This document shows, one piece after another, positions 35,981 through 46,085 of a stretch of 64,000 nucleotides of DNA. How positions within the stretch are numbered: position 1 is the stretch's first letter; each line of letters begins with the position of its first letter. The position numbers and the translations under genes are program-made. The DNA comes from Korobacter sp036501185 (GTDB lineage Bacteria > Acidobacteriota > Terriglobia > Terriglobales > Acidobacteriaceae). Under the pieces are notes generated by a model. That model searched no databases. It was not told the DNA's origin and saw only the letters and a list, made by a program, of their open reading frames with translations. The DNA lies in contig DASYAU010000114.1 in assembly GCA_036501185.1 (NCBI GenBank), positions 62,001 through 126,000 of the forward strand, given 5' to 3'.

Positions 35981-38401
35981 CTACTGGCCCGCGGCGGAAC
36001 TCGCCGATCCCGCACTGCTGCCGAGATACCGGTCGAGCCACGCGATACGACGGTTCCAGAAGTCAATGATGTTGACGGGTTCCTGAATGACGTGCCCTTC
36101 GTGGTCGTACTCGAGATACTCAACGTCCTTTCCGAGCCGCTTCAGTCCATTGAAAATGTTGCCGCACTGAGAACAGACGGAATCAGCGCCGCCACTCTCC
36201 AGCATCAAGGGCGTTTGAATTTTCTCGAGGAAGAACATCGGCGAGTTCTCCCAGTAGCGCTCTTTCAGGTCCCACGGATCGCCTTTCATTCCGCCCTGAC
36301 CTTCTTCGTAGTAGCCCTCCCCGCCCGAGGTTCCGTTCAGGAATGCGCTGTATCCCATGAACAGATCGACCGGCGCGGCACTAGTCGCCACCGCGGCCTT
36401 AAAGATCGTGGTGCGCGTCAACAGCGCAACCGTGTTGTAACCACCGAAGCTTTGTCCCATGAGCGCCAGGCGATCGGGATCGGCGACACCGAGCTCCACA
36501 GTTTTGTTTATCGCAGGAATCACTGCGGAAACCAGATCATCCACGGGGGTGCCAGGATGAAGCGGAACATCGGGGTACAGTACCGCGTAGCCGCGGGATG
36601 CCAGCATCTGGAAGTTGAAGCAGCCGCCCCAGCCGAAGCCGAAACGATTCACTTTGTCGGATCCATAGTCGCCGCCGTACACCCACACCACCAGGGGATA
36701 ACGTTTGCCCTCCTGGTAATCGCCGGGGAGCAGCAGCGCGCCATGCAGGTGCTCATTGTGAAGCGACATGAAGTCAATGATTCGAATCTTGCCCATGCTT
36801 GCAGATTCGAACTGCGAATTCAGCTTTGAAAGTTTCCGCGCTTCTCCGTTGTTCACGTCGAGTGCCCAGACCTCATCCGCGCTCGACGCTGATTCCGAAG
36901 AGTAGACCACGGTGTTCGAACCAGGCAGGCCAGTGAGCGCTCCGGCTTCGCGCATCGCCATCGACTCATTCCCTTCGTATACCTTCTTGGCTGAGCCGGC
37001 CTCGAGGTTCACAGCATAGATAGCATCTTTCTTCGTGTCGGAATCGTGCGCGCGGACGTACATGGTTTTCCCATCGTCCGGCGACCAGTACGTTCCCTGC
37101 ATTTCCATTGCGGCTATGTCTTTGATCTTCGCGCCAGGGATCGTCACGACCTCATGACCCTTGCTGCCGTCGGCAGCCACTTCCCAAAGACGTCCCACCT
37201 CGGGATCCAAAAGAAAGAGGTTTGCTCCGCTCTTGTCCCAAAGCGCAGCACCCCAATCGAAAGTGCGAGATTCCTTATCAAGAGGATCCGAGACCTTCAC
37301 CTTCGCGCCCGTGCTTATGTCGATAACCCAGGCGGCGCGCTCCATCGTCTTGCCATCGTCAACGTAGGAAAGGTGCTTGCTATCCGGAGACCAACTGACC
37401 CCCGAATTGAGGTTATTCGGGTCCGCGTAACCCAGAGCGAGATCTTTGCTCGCTCCGCTGGCCACGTCGTAAACATGAACTCCGAATGTGAACTGTTGGG
37501 TCTTCGGAACGACTCCATTCATCGTCGTATAGCCGACCATTTTGCCGTCAGGCGAATAGCCAAACCAGGAGAGACGAATGTGCTTCACGAGACGTGTGGC
37601 TTTGCCTGTCGCCACATCAATGCGAGTCAGATCTGAAAGGAACATTGCATCATAGAAAGATGAGAAGCTATCTGTTTCCGGAGCTTGCGCGGCGTTCGCC
37701 TTCGCCTTGTCCGCCGGATGGAAGGCGTATACATGTACGGTCGGCGCCGTGTCCGGACCGTCCGCCTTCTTGTCCTTACCTCCGTTGATCAGCGCCGCGT
37801 AATAAGGTGAGAGCGAGAGAACTTGAGTAAGCGTCATTCCCTCGGGTAACAGTTTCGTCAGGATCGTCTTTCCATCGGCGCTCCAGAGCGGTTTCTCTTT
37901 CCACCACGAGAAAAACACTGGCGCCGGAGAAATCTGCCGGGCCGCGCCCGTTCTGCGGTCCCATACCCAAACGGCCGCCTGCCCGTTACGGTCCGAATAG
38001 AATGCCAGCTGGGTGCTGTCGGGCGACCAGTTAGGACTCCAACTGAATCCCGTGGCCGTGTTCATCTGCACCGACTTCCCGGTGGCCACTTCCACCACCC
38101 AAACATTGGTTGCGCTCGCACTTGCGAGCATGGGATATCCCGACTTCGTGTATCTCTGATTTTCGTAGTCGAAGCGGATATTTTTCGTCGGATCGTCGGT
38201 TTCGAAGGCGACCCACTTGCCATCCGGTGATGGCATGATGCCCTCGTAGGGATACGTCTCTACCTGCTTCACGAGGGCTTCGGGCTTCATGGCCTCGCCC
38301 GCCGCGAAGATCTGGCCAGGGTGGAAAACTGCCATGAGAAGAACGCTATATATGAAGGAAACGATTACGCGTCGCACCGCGTTTCTATCAATGTGAATCA
38401 T
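35981..38401 (-). CDS. Exported S9 family peptidase, copy 2
   Basis: An 806-residue peptidase counted from ATG 38401, which follows GGGGAG by 9 bp. An alternative ATG at 38437 would overlap the upstream stop as ATGA and add 12 residues. A signal-like helix (VSFIYSVLLMAVFHPGQIFA) comes first. PD40-type propeller motifs (SPDGKWVAFETDD, WSPDSTQLAFYSD) fill the middle. The triad is S651 (GQSFGGYN), D740 (ESGGADSV) and H770 (HEGHVIQ). A CSQC motif (C743-C746) sits just after the catalytic Asp, which I do not know from standard family members and which could bind metal or form a disulfide. Partner gene: BNR copy 2. Confidence 0.9.
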   Translation of the reverse strand: MIHIDRNAVRRVIVSFIYSVLLMAVFHPGQIFAAGEAMKPEALVKQVETYPYEGIMPSPDGKWVAFETDDPTKNIRFDYENQRYTKSGYPMLASASATNVWVVEVATGKSVQMNTATGFSWSPNWSPDSTQLAFYSDRNGQAAVWVWDRRTGAARQISPAPVFFSWWKEKPLWSADGKTILTKLLPEGMTLTQVLSLSPYYAALINGGKDKKADGPDTAPTVHVYAFHPADKAKANAAQAPETDSFSSFYDAMFLSDLTRIDVATGKATRLVKHIRLSWFGYSPDGKMVGYTTMNGVVPKTQQFTFGVHVYDVASGASKDLALGYADPNNLNSGVSWSPDSKHLSYVDDGKTMERAAWVIDISTGAKVKVSDPLDKESRTFDWGAALWDKSGANLFLLDPEVGRLWEVAADGSKGHEVVTIPGAKIKDIAAMEMQGTYWSPDDGKTMYVRAHDSDTKKDAIYAVNLEAGSAKKVYEGNESMAMREAGALTGLPGSNTVVYSSESASSADEVWALDVNNGEARKLSKLNSQFESASMGKIRIIDFMSLHNEHLHGALLLPGDYQEGKRYPLVVWVYGGDYGSDKVNRFGFGWGGCFNFQMLASRGYAVLYPDVPLHPGTPVDDLVSAVIPAINKTVELGVADPDRLALMGQSFGGYNTVALLTRTTIFKAAVATSAAPVDLFMGYSAFLNGTSGGEGYYEEGQGGMKGDPWDLKERYWENSPMFFLEKIQTPLMLESGGADSVCSQCGNIFNGLKRLGKDVEYLEYDHEGHVIQEPVNIIDFWNRRIAWLDRYLGSSAGSASSAAGQ

Positions 38402-38433
38402 CGAGCTTTTCTCCCCATTTTTGCTGCTGGATT

Positions 38434-40689
38434 TCATGGCTGTCCGGACTTGGCATTGGTAACTGGGGCCTTCGTCTTGTCGGCGACTTCGGGGTGGGCT
38501 TTGCGATTGCTTTCAACCTTCGCGGCCTGTTGCTTCCGCATTGCGCGCCAACGTTCGTATTGGGCGGACTTGTCCGGAGACGGATCTTCTTTGTCCTGAA
38601 GCCAGAAATTAAACCAATCGAGGTTCCTCTCCATCGAGATCAACCGATGATTGGGCCCCGTGAAGATATGTCCTTCCCCTGGGTATACCCAAAACTCGAC
38701 GGGGACTCCGCCCCACGACAGCGCGCTACGCATCTCCATCCCGTAGAAGGCTTCATGGTCGTTAAAGCCCATGAGTACCGGACCCGATACATGGTCGGCG
38801 CGATACGGCGGAGAGAAGCTCAGCCAGTTCTGGAGTGTCGCTCCATAAGGAGGACCGCCGAGCACACGTTCGTCGTTCTCGTGCGAATTATGCCCGCTCA
38901 TGGCATAGGCAGCGGCGCCATATCCGCCTCCGTCGACCAGGGAGCTCACCTTGAACAGTTTGGAATGGGTGATCGAGAACTCGGTAAGGAAACCACCGTA
39001 ACTGATTCCCATAACACCGAGTCGATTCGGGTCCGCGATCCCCTCCTGCACCAGCGTATGCACCGCTGATTCCAAGCTCGACAGCGGACTGTAACCTTCC
39101 CCGACAGAGCCGCGAGCAAAATCCTTCCCCTTCCAGTTGTCGTAGGGTGGATAGTTGACCATCAGCACGGCGAAACCGTCGCGCGCAAATGCCTGCGCGG
39201 GGTAGCTGGAAAGCCATTCGGCCTGGGTGACAAATTTACCTTCGAAGCCATACCAAATCGCCAGCAACGGATAGCGCTTGCCTTCTACGTAGTTGAACGG
39301 CTTCAGGAGATATCCGGTAGTTTCCGCGCCATACTTGTTAGTCCAACGTAGTTCGGTCACATGACCGACGGCAATCTTCTGTAGCTGCGGATTCACATCG
39401 GCGAGCGAGCGGAGCTTCGCGGTGCCGAGATCAACGATGGACGGACTAGGCGGCACGTTCGACGATTGCCATACGCAGGCCGCGGCGTTTCCATGAACAG
39501 AATCGCAGTCGCTGACATGGTCGCCCTCGGGTGTAATCCGCCGAACCTGACCATCAAAGGTGACCAGGAAGAGCCCATTGCGCGTGCGGTGCTTTCCCCT
39601 GCCGCCAGCCTCGAAGACAAGTCCGTGACTGTTATCGGACCACCAATAATTGCGCATATTCGAGTCTTTGATAAGGTCTCGCCGTTTGCCCGTGGCAAGT
39701 TCATAGACCGTGAGAGGTGAATCCACATATCCTCCCCAGGAGGAGTATGCGAGATATTTCCCATCGGGCGACCATTGCGGCAGGGTTTCAGCCGCCTCCC
39801 CGTCGGCCACGACTTCGAAGCTCTTGGTCGCGATCTTCATGAAGCCGACATCCTGGTTAAAGAAAACCATCGAGTCCTTTAACTTCGGCGGGGCCGAGTA
39901 AGCGACGGCAATCCGCGTCGAATCAGGCGACCAAGACAACGACGAAATCTCTCCCTTGTTCTGCCAGAGCTTTTCTTCCGTTTTGTCTTCCAGGTGATAA
40001 ATCCAAAGCTCTGCGGGAACTTTTAGCCACTGATGAGTCAGGAGCGTATAGCTATCCATGTTCTGGTCAAACAGGATGCCGTCTTTGTCGAGGTGATCCA
40101 TCACACCTTTGTCGAGTGCGGGAGCGCTGATGAATCCCACTTGCTTGCCATCGGGTGACCACTCATAGGTGAACACGCCGACGGGAGTCGTATCGCTGGG
40201 GTGATAACCGACGCGCCGGATGGTCTGGTCTTCCCCCGGCACATGCGTGAACACCGGCTCGGCACTTCTTGCATCCAGCTGGTATTTCCAAAGCTGCAAC
40301 GATCCGCTTTTCGAAGAAAGATAGCTAATACTGTTCCCGTCCGGGGTCCAGCGGACATCGGAAAGAGATGGTTCTTCGACCAGCTTGGTCGGGACGCTGC
40401 CCGGTGCGGTGGAAACCACATACAAGGCGGTGCGGTAGCAGTCGCAGCTTAGGAAAGCTTGCGTCACAAGGAACGCGACCCTCGCCCCGTCGGGCGACCG
40501 TCTCGGCTCCTTCACTTCACGGAACGAGACAATCTCCTCCAGGCTAATAGGGTGCATCGAAGCCGCGCTATTAGCGGAGGCGCTGATATCAATCTCGGGG
40601 TTGTCGCCGTCGCGACCTTTTGTCGACGCACCCGAAGTGAACAAACAAATACATATGAGCATCGAGAAAATAACGAGAGCGCGTTTCAT
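38434..40689 (-). CDS. Exported S9 family peptidase, copy 3
   Basis: A 751-residue peptidase starting at ATG 40689 after GGAGGGTCC, with an N-terminal signal (ALVIFSMLICICLFTSG). The propeller has SPDGARVAFLVTQ, WSPDGKQVGFIS and WSPDGKYLAYSS. The hydrolase domain shows S563 (GISYGGF), D644 (GFNDHEAF) and H674 (YPGEGHIF). GISYGGF and a proline-rich loop VLMVNYPPYDN differ from copies 1, 2 and 4, so this belongs to a different S9 branch. A Lys/Glu-rich tail of ~50 residues extends beyond the usual end. It sits between the S8 protease gene and S9 copy 2 in a same-strand run. Confidence 0.88.
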   Translation of the reverse strand: MKRALVIFSMLICICLFTSGASTKGRDGDNPEIDISASANSAASMHPISLEEIVSFREVKEPRRSPDGARVAFLVTQAFLSCDCYRTALYVVSTAPGSVPTKLVEEPSLSDVRWTPDGNSISYLSSKSGSLQLWKYQLDARSAEPVFTHVPGEDQTIRRVGYHPSDTTPVGVFTYEWSPDGKQVGFISAPALDKGVMDHLDKDGILFDQNMDSYTLLTHQWLKVPAELWIYHLEDKTEEKLWQNKGEISSLSWSPDSTRIAVAYSAPPKLKDSMVFFNQDVGFMKIATKSFEVVADGEAAETLPQWSPDGKYLAYSSWGGYVDSPLTVYELATGKRRDLIKDSNMRNYWWSDNSHGLVFEAGGRGKHRTRNGLFLVTFDGQVRRITPEGDHVSDCDSVHGNAAACVWQSSNVPPSPSIVDLGTAKLRSLADVNPQLQKIAVGHVTELRWTNKYGAETTGYLLKPFNYVEGKRYPLLAIWYGFEGKFVTQAEWLSSYPAQAFARDGFAVLMVNYPPYDNWKGKDFARGSVGEGYSPLSSLESAVHTLVQEGIADPNRLGVMGISYGGFLTEFSITHSKLFKVSSLVDGGGYGAAAYAMSGHNSHENDERVLGGPPYGATLQNWLSFSPPYRADHVSGPVLMGFNDHEAFYGMEMRSALSWGGVPVEFWVYPGEGHIFTGPNHRLISMERNLDWFNFWLQDKEDPSPDKSAQYERWRAMRKQQAAKVESNRKAHPEVADKTKAPVTNAKSGQP

Positions 40690-40750
40690 ATGGACCCTCC
40701 CGAACCATTCCTCTTTCGTGGCTCGCGCACAGTACCGGGACTTACATTTG

Positions 40751-43700
40751 TTACTTGAACCCCACCTTTGCTGTTCCGACCGGCACGCCAGCCTGCGTGT
40801 CGTGAAGATTCTTCTCAAAGGCGCTCAGCGTTTTTGTTTCGCTTTGGTCATCACTCACCCGCACCGGTACAAACCCGACGAGCGAGCGTCCGCCAGCAGG
40901 CACCGCGCCGACTTCTACGGTTGGGCGCACACGCCATTGAGAGCCGCTCCCATGGTCGGCAGCTTTGTCATCCACGGTGATTGTTCCGTATGCCGGATGG
41001 TTAATAACGTCTACATAGGAGAAGCGAACGGAGCCGGTGGTGACCTTGTAACCATCGACCACGATCTTCCACCGACCGGCCGCCGGCGACATCGCGGCCA
41101 CCGTTTTCACCGCCCCTCTCCCGGTACTGGCGTTCTTCAAAACCGCAAGCCCGTGAGTGTCGTCGAGCAAATACAAATCGACATCCGCCGAGGGATCGGA
41201 AGGATGGCTAATGGCTGCGCTGAGTTCCTCGGTGCCGGGTGGAACATTGATCTCGAAGATCTTGCGTTCCCCGGCAGACACGGTCACGATTTGCTCGCGT
41301 GAACTGCCCAGCGCCGCCGTGACGGCACCACCATGAAATTGTCCAAGCCGATTGGTGAAGGAAATCTCCGTCGGACAACCTTGGGCCCCGCCCCGGCCAA
41401 TTTGGCAGAACGACTGGCTCGCTGCCACGCTGACCAAAGATGCCGTGAATTTCGCGGGCACTGCGCCGAGAGGCTTGGAATCGATTTCTTCGGGGAAGAA
41501 CGCAAAGTTATTACCGTAGAGGACGATCTCCCACACGCCCGCTACGGGATTGCGGAGAATACTGTTAAGGTGTCCGCCTTTCGTAACGCCTAGCATGTCG
41601 AATGGAACGCTGTGACCTTGATCGGGCGCGATGACCGACGCGCGCAGGGTCCCTTTGGAGGTGGAAGGAATGTCGAGATTGATTTCCAGCGCGGTTGTTT
41701 CCGGCGGGACTCTTAGGAAATAACTCGAGCTGCCCGGGCGATCGACTCCCTCGTTATGAACAACCTGGTAGTGGTTGGCCGGTGTGAAATCGTCGGGCAC
41801 TACGATTGTGCTCATCGTCTGGTAGGCGATCCACGGCTCATCGCCATGTTTCAGGTTCAGGATGGCGCTATGTACTCCAGGCCCGTTCGCCGTGATCGAC
41901 ACGGGAAGCTTCACCGGCGTGTTCAGCGGCAATGAAATTGAATCCGCACATTTGAAGCTACCGTCGTTCCCGACCCACTCGGTGCGATACGTAATTGGGT
42001 CTGCCGAGCCGGACTTACGAACAAACGTGATCGTCCGGGAGGCCGTTTGCCCAACCGACCAGCCTTCTCGCTCGTAAATACCGCGCCCTTCATTCGGCGT
42101 GGCGAGTTCGTCGGAATATACGGTCTTTACCGGCGCGTGGCTTTCGATCACCACTGGATCGAACTTTCCGTTCATCGCCTGGAGCATCTTCCAGGCAGCG
42201 TCAACCTGGACGAGCCCGTTCCCTTGCTTATAGGCAGGTATTTCCGGGATGTACCGTGCGCTCGACAACAGAGCCGCGCGAATTCGAGCTGCGTCGTAAG
42301 GCACATTGGATTGTTTCGCAGCGCTGATCAATAAGGCAGCCGACGCGGTTGCCGTCGGACCAGCCGTCGAGGTGCCTCCTGCAATGGAATACCCCGGAGG
42401 CAGTTCGTATACCCCTTTGCGCTTTTCGGGCGGCTTGTAGCCGGCGTCGGTACTGATGAGCTCTGAGGCGCTGAGAATTTCCGGCTTCAGGCCTCCATCT
42501 CCTGCCGGTCCATACGAACCCACAAGGTGAAGATTGTCGTGATTGCGAACCTCGGCGCCGTTATTAATCCGGTATGACTCGCCGGCTTGGTAAGCGCCAA
42601 CCGCGACGATTTTGTTCGACGAAACTTCGTCGACAACTGTGTTCATTCCCGGCGAGTTGTTCGCCGGTGAAAGAATGAGCTTGTTGTATTTGTCGATCAC
42701 TCGATCGAAGATCACGCCCGCAACTGCCCGCCCGTCATGGAGCGGGTTAATGGTTTCCTCGAGAATGCTCGGTTCGAGACAGATCACATCAACATCTTCA
42801 AGCTTCGCCGCCCTGATCGCGCCTTCAACCCCACGAAAGACCGTGTTCGAGCCATCGAAGACCGAGATCAGACGTGCTCCGGGCGCTACGCCGTCATAGG
42901 CTCCGCCATAGAATCCTTTGCCGACTGCAGCGCCGGATACTTCGCTGACGTGCTGCCAGACCCCGAGCGTAATCCGTACGTATTTCTTTTCCGCATCCGT
43001 TTGTACTGCGAACGCAACAGTCTTGCGACGGCGGCTCGCCGGCTGGTTCGAACCGAAGATACCCAGGTCCATCCGCTTCCCGTAGTCCATGAGGGGTCTC
43101 TCATCGACGAAGCTATGGTCCTGGTTGGTGTCTACCCACACAACGTTCTTCTGTTCGTCCCATAGCACAGCAAAAAGACCGCTACTTCCCGGAGGATTGC
43201 CGTCGAAGTTCACGTCCTTATATAGGTAGGCCGGCTGATGCAGGGCACGTTCGTCAAAGAAACCGAGACGATACGTTCCGTCTGCGGGCGCGGTGTAAGT
43301 CTGGTCCTTGTAAGAAAACTTTCCGCCGTTCGCGGTGACCGTCGCGTCCATCTTTACCCACATTGGATCATCGTCGTCGCGCGGATCGCTCACTGCGAGC
43401 GCCTGCGCAATTTTGCGGATTGACCGCCCATCGAGCGTCGTCGCCGTCTGCATCTCCGGCATCAAGAAATCCGGTGTCGCATCGAGGATGGCAACTCCCG
43501 TACCGCGGCCATCGAAAGAGCTGTTCTCCTCGTGCAACCGCGTGATATCCATGTCGCTGGTAGGAAGATAAGGATGGCTGAGCGGTGTATCAGGATCGGG
43601 AGGATTGCTGGAGGGCTCTTCTTTTTCCGGCGGGAAGAAATCATCCCAGGCTGGGTCCCATTTATCGATGTTGATGTCGATATCGAGGTTCTGCACGCCT

Positions 43701-44023
43701 TTGTAGGCGGCCAGCTTTTCCATGCTGGCGAGCGGTACTCGTGCGCGCAAATAATCGACGGCATCCTCTCGGAAGTGAACTTCCCCGCCGAGGCGCGCAA
43801 CTTCTTCAGCGACGTGAGCGTTTTCTCCGGGTCGCGATGCTATCAGCACCACAAGGTCTTTATCACCCCGTGCCGCCGCAATCGCCATCAGCAGGCGGTG
43901 GTTCTTGAAGAGCTTGCGTTCCGCCGGCGCGTTGGTACTTTCTGTCGCGCCTGTCAATGTCAGCGCGTACGCTGCGATGATGATCGGAATAATTATGAGC
44001 GCCCACTTAGCCCTGCCACGCAT
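40751..44023 (-). CDS. Divergent exported S8 (subtilisin-fold) serine protease
   Basis: A 1090-residue protein whose ATG at 44023 follows GCAGGAGGG and starts a hydrophobic signal (WALIIIPIIIAAYALTLTG). A probable inhibitor-I9-like region (DLVVLIASRPGENAHVAEE) is followed by a subtilisin core. D181 lies in GVAILDATPD, H358 in QHVSEVSG (replacing the usual HGTHVAG), N455/N456 in SPANNSPG and S552 in GGTSTAGP. GVAPGARLISVFD after the His loop supports the alignment. Residues ~190-350 form a long insert between Asp and His. The C-terminal ~400 residues are beta-sandwich-like. Activity is plausible since all catalytic residues align, but the His motif is very divergent. It lies 43 bp after BNR copy 3. 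Confidence 0.82.
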   Translation of the reverse strand: MRGRAKWALIIIPIIIAAYALTLTGATESTNAPAERKLFKNHRLLMAIAAARGDKDLVVLIASRPGENAHVAEEVARLGGEVHFREDAVDYLRARVPLASMEKLAAYKGVQNLDIDINIDKWDPAWDDFFPPEKEEPSSNPPDPDTPLSHPYLPTSDMDITRLHEENSSFDGRGTGVAILDATPDFLMPEMQTATTLDGRSIRKIAQALAVSDPRDDDDPMWVKMDATVTANGGKFSYKDQTYTAPADGTYRLGFFDERALHQPAYLYKDVNFDGNPPGSSGLFAVLWDEQKNVVWVDTNQDHSFVDERPLMDYGKRMDLGIFGSNQPASRRRKTVAFAVQTDAEKKYVRITLGVWQHVSEVSGAAVGKGFYGGAYDGVAPGARLISVFDGSNTVFRGVEGAIRAAKLEDVDVICLEPSILEETINPLHDGRAVAGVIFDRVIDKYNKLILSPANNSPGMNTVVDEVSSNKIVAVGAYQAGESYRINNGAEVRNHDNLHLVGSYGPAGDGGLKPEILSASELISTDAGYKPPEKRKGVYELPPGYSIAGGTSTAGPTATASAALLISAAKQSNVPYDAARIRAALLSSARYIPEIPAYKQGNGLVQVDAAWKMLQAMNGKFDPVVIESHAPVKTVYSDELATPNEGRGIYEREGWSVGQTASRTITFVRKSGSADPITYRTEWVGNDGSFKCADSISLPLNTPVKLPVSITANGPGVHSAILNLKHGDEPWIAYQTMSTIVVPDDFTPANHYQVVHNEGVDRPGSSSYFLRVPPETTALEINLDIPSTSKGTLRASVIAPDQGHSVPFDMLGVTKGGHLNSILRNPVAGVWEIVLYGNNFAFFPEEIDSKPLGAVPAKFTASLVSVAASQSFCQIGRGGAQGCPTEISFTNRLGQFHGGAVTAALGSSREQIVTVSAGERKIFEINVPPGTEELSAAISHPSDPSADVDLYLLDDTHGLAVLKNASTGRGAVKTVAAMSPAAGRWKIVVDGYKVTTGSVRFSYVDVINHPAYGTITVDDKAADHGSGSQWRVRPTVEVGAVPAGGRSLVGFVPVRVSDDQSETKTLSAFEKNLHDTQAGVPVGTAKVGFK

Positions 44024-44066
44024 AAACCCTCCTGCGGAATCTGCTCGCCAATCGATGATTGCTTGC

Positions 44067-45977
44067 CTACTTAACTTGCGGAATCATTCCCTTCACCGCG
44101 ATGTGGACATCCGGGATTCGGAGCGGGTCTTGGACCTTCAGCTGCCACACGACTTCACCAGACAAAGCTCCGGGTTCAAGATACTGGTCACTCCCCAGCG
44201 CCAGCGTGTAATCGAATGTCGCGCCCGTACCGTTCTTGTGATTGCCGGCGTTGAGGATGGAAGGCGAATATTCCTTTAGCAGATCTCCCATGCCGCTGCC
44301 GAACTTGAGGACTTCCAACGTGATCGGCCCATAGATCGTGGTGGAGCTAATGTTTCGCAGCCGGGTTGGAACGGTGAGGACATTGTTCACCTCGTCGTAC
44401 GAGAGTGGATCGAACACTAGTTCGACTTTTTTCTCGAGCAAGGTTTCAACATTCTGTGGCAGATCCCTTTTTGCTGCAGGGCTGGCAAGGCCGGGTTCTT
44501 TGATTCCGGCCTCTCGCTGCGGTACTTGTACTACGGAGACTGCGGCGGTCTCGACCTGAAATGTTCCGCTCCTCGCATCGGCCCAGATCGGATGGAACAC
44601 GCCATTGCTGTCTGTAGCGAGTTGCAAGTAGTCACCGCCGGCCGGCCAGCGCGAAACACCGGAGATGAATCCAACTCGCGTTTGAGGTTCGCCACCCGGA
44701 ATTTCCAGTTCCGACATGCTGGCCTGTAAAGCCATGTTGCCCTTCCCGGTACGCGTCGAAGTCTGGTCTGAGATTCGGGTCGCCGCAGTGAAAGTCTCGC
44801 CACCATCCAGCGAAGCTGCGAAATATTCGTCATAGTGCTTACTGTCGTGGTTCGGTGAGTTGCGCGTATCGAGCCACGAGATACCGAGCACGCCATCGTT
44901 GTTCACCGCGAGCTCGGGTTGGTATTGCGACGCCCAGGTAGGCAAATCGCCAAGGATCTGTCGCGGCTCGGACCACGTCAGACCGCGATCTTTCGAGGAC
45001 GCGAACCACAAGCGGTAAGCTCCGGTGCGGTAGTCCGTCCATGTCGAATACAAGCGGTCTTTGAACTTGTCAGACAGATCTACCGCCATGGCAGCCATCG
45101 TTTGGAAGCCTTCTCCGGTCTTGCTGCGGTTGTATTCGAGCGATCCGACCTTCACCGGCTGCGAAAACGTGACCCCTCCGTCCGACGACGTCACCAACCA
45201 CATATTGCTGCTGTGTGCGTTCTCCGCCCTTTTTTCATCGAACTCGAAATCGTCGTAGGGCAGCACCAGCGTGCCGTCGCTGAGCAGCACAATGTTCTTC
45301 GAGGTGTTTATGCCGACCACGCTTTTGCCGCTCGCCGCTTCTACCGGCCCGGTAAATGTGCGGCCGTCATCATCAGAACGAAAGATCCCCAACTTGTATT
45401 CCGGGTATCCCCAGAGCACGGAGATGTATACGCGGCCGGAATATTTCCCGTACGAGTGGTCGACCGTCATGACCTCGTGGTCCCACGACCAGGCGAGGTC
45501 CGCAGGTTTCTGCCACGTCTTGCCACCATCTTCCGAACGGTAGAAGAAGAGCCCACCTCGCTCATTGCCCTTTTCGTCTTTCACGAAGGCGAGCGAGGTG
45601 AAATACGCGGTGCCGTGCAGGCCGAATGCGACTTGTGGGTCCCCGCCGCCGAATTCCAATTGCTCGCGGAACGAGGAGTCGGTCCAGGAACTACCGCCAT
45701 CTGTAGAGGCATAGGTCTTGCAGGCGAAGCCGCCTTCACCGCGCGAAGCGGTGATCGCCGCGCTGATAATGTTTTTCGGATTACGTGGACTAACGGCGAC
45801 GCCAAGCTCGGCATGGGAGAAATCGCCGTCACGCGATACCAGCATGTTTGGCCCGACCTTCACCTGCGGCGCTCCCTGTGTAGCGGAATCGCCGGCGATG
45901 GCCGCGAGCGGAAAAATCGTTAGGAAACCGGCTACTGCCAGGGAAGCAATCGCGAACCGCCGCGCTGAGCGTGTCAT
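44067..45977 (-). CDS. Exported BNR/Asp-box propeller protein, copy 3
   Basis: A 636-residue exported protein, equal in length to copy 2. ATG 45977 follows GAGGAGAGA, and the signal is FAIASLAVAGFLTIFPLAAIA. Asp-boxes: YASTDGGSSWTD, YRSEDGGKTWQK, FRSDDDGRTF, TSSDGGVTFS, SSKDRGLTWSE and AASLDGGETF. The C-terminal domain matches copy 2 (VELVFDPLSYDEVNNVLTV; GTGATFDYTLALG). Copies 2 and 3 are the closest pair of the four. This copy precedes the S8 protease rather than following an S9 peptidase, so the partner protease differs. It lies 108 bp below the TonB receptor, with a strong hairpin between them. Confidence 0.84.
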   Translation of the reverse strand: MTRSARRFAIASLAVAGFLTIFPLAAIAGDSATQGAPQVKVGPNMLVSRDGDFSHAELGVAVSPRNPKNIISAAITASRGEGGFACKTYASTDGGSSWTDSSFREQLEFGGGDPQVAFGLHGTAYFTSLAFVKDEKGNERGGLFFYRSEDGGKTWQKPADLAWSWDHEVMTVDHSYGKYSGRVYISVLWGYPEYKLGIFRSDDDGRTFTGPVEAASGKSVVGINTSKNIVLLSDGTLVLPYDDFEFDEKRAENAHSSNMWLVTSSDGGVTFSQPVKVGSLEYNRSKTGEGFQTMAAMAVDLSDKFKDRLYSTWTDYRTGAYRLWFASSKDRGLTWSEPRQILGDLPTWASQYQPELAVNNDGVLGISWLDTRNSPNHDSKHYDEYFAASLDGGETFTAATRISDQTSTRTGKGNMALQASMSELEIPGGEPQTRVGFISGVSRWPAGGDYLQLATDSNGVFHPIWADARSGTFQVETAAVSVVQVPQREAGIKEPGLASPAAKRDLPQNVETLLEKKVELVFDPLSYDEVNNVLTVPTRLRNISSTTIYGPITLEVLKFGSGMGDLLKEYSPSILNAGNHKNGTGATFDYTLALGSDQYLEPGALSGEVVWQLKVQDPLRIPDVHIAVKGMIPQVK

Positions 45978-46039
45978 GGCATCTCTCCTCAATCGCTGCA
46001 TCTGAAGCACAAGCGCAGAAGTCATCGTTTTCGCGGTCA

Positions 46040-46079
46040 GGCAGACCCCTCCCGCCCGCTTGCCAGGAGGGGTCTTGCC
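46040..46079 (-). other. Strong GC-rich hairpin between TonB receptor 3 and BNR copy 3
   Basis: Arms at 46040-46052 and 46066-46079 pair over 13 bp with one bulged base and a 13-nt loop. No U-tract follows, so it is not a classic terminator. In the 108-bp gap of a long same-strand array it could stabilise the upstream mRNA part or reduce read-through. Confidence 0.45.
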
Positions 46080-46085
46080 CGCCGA

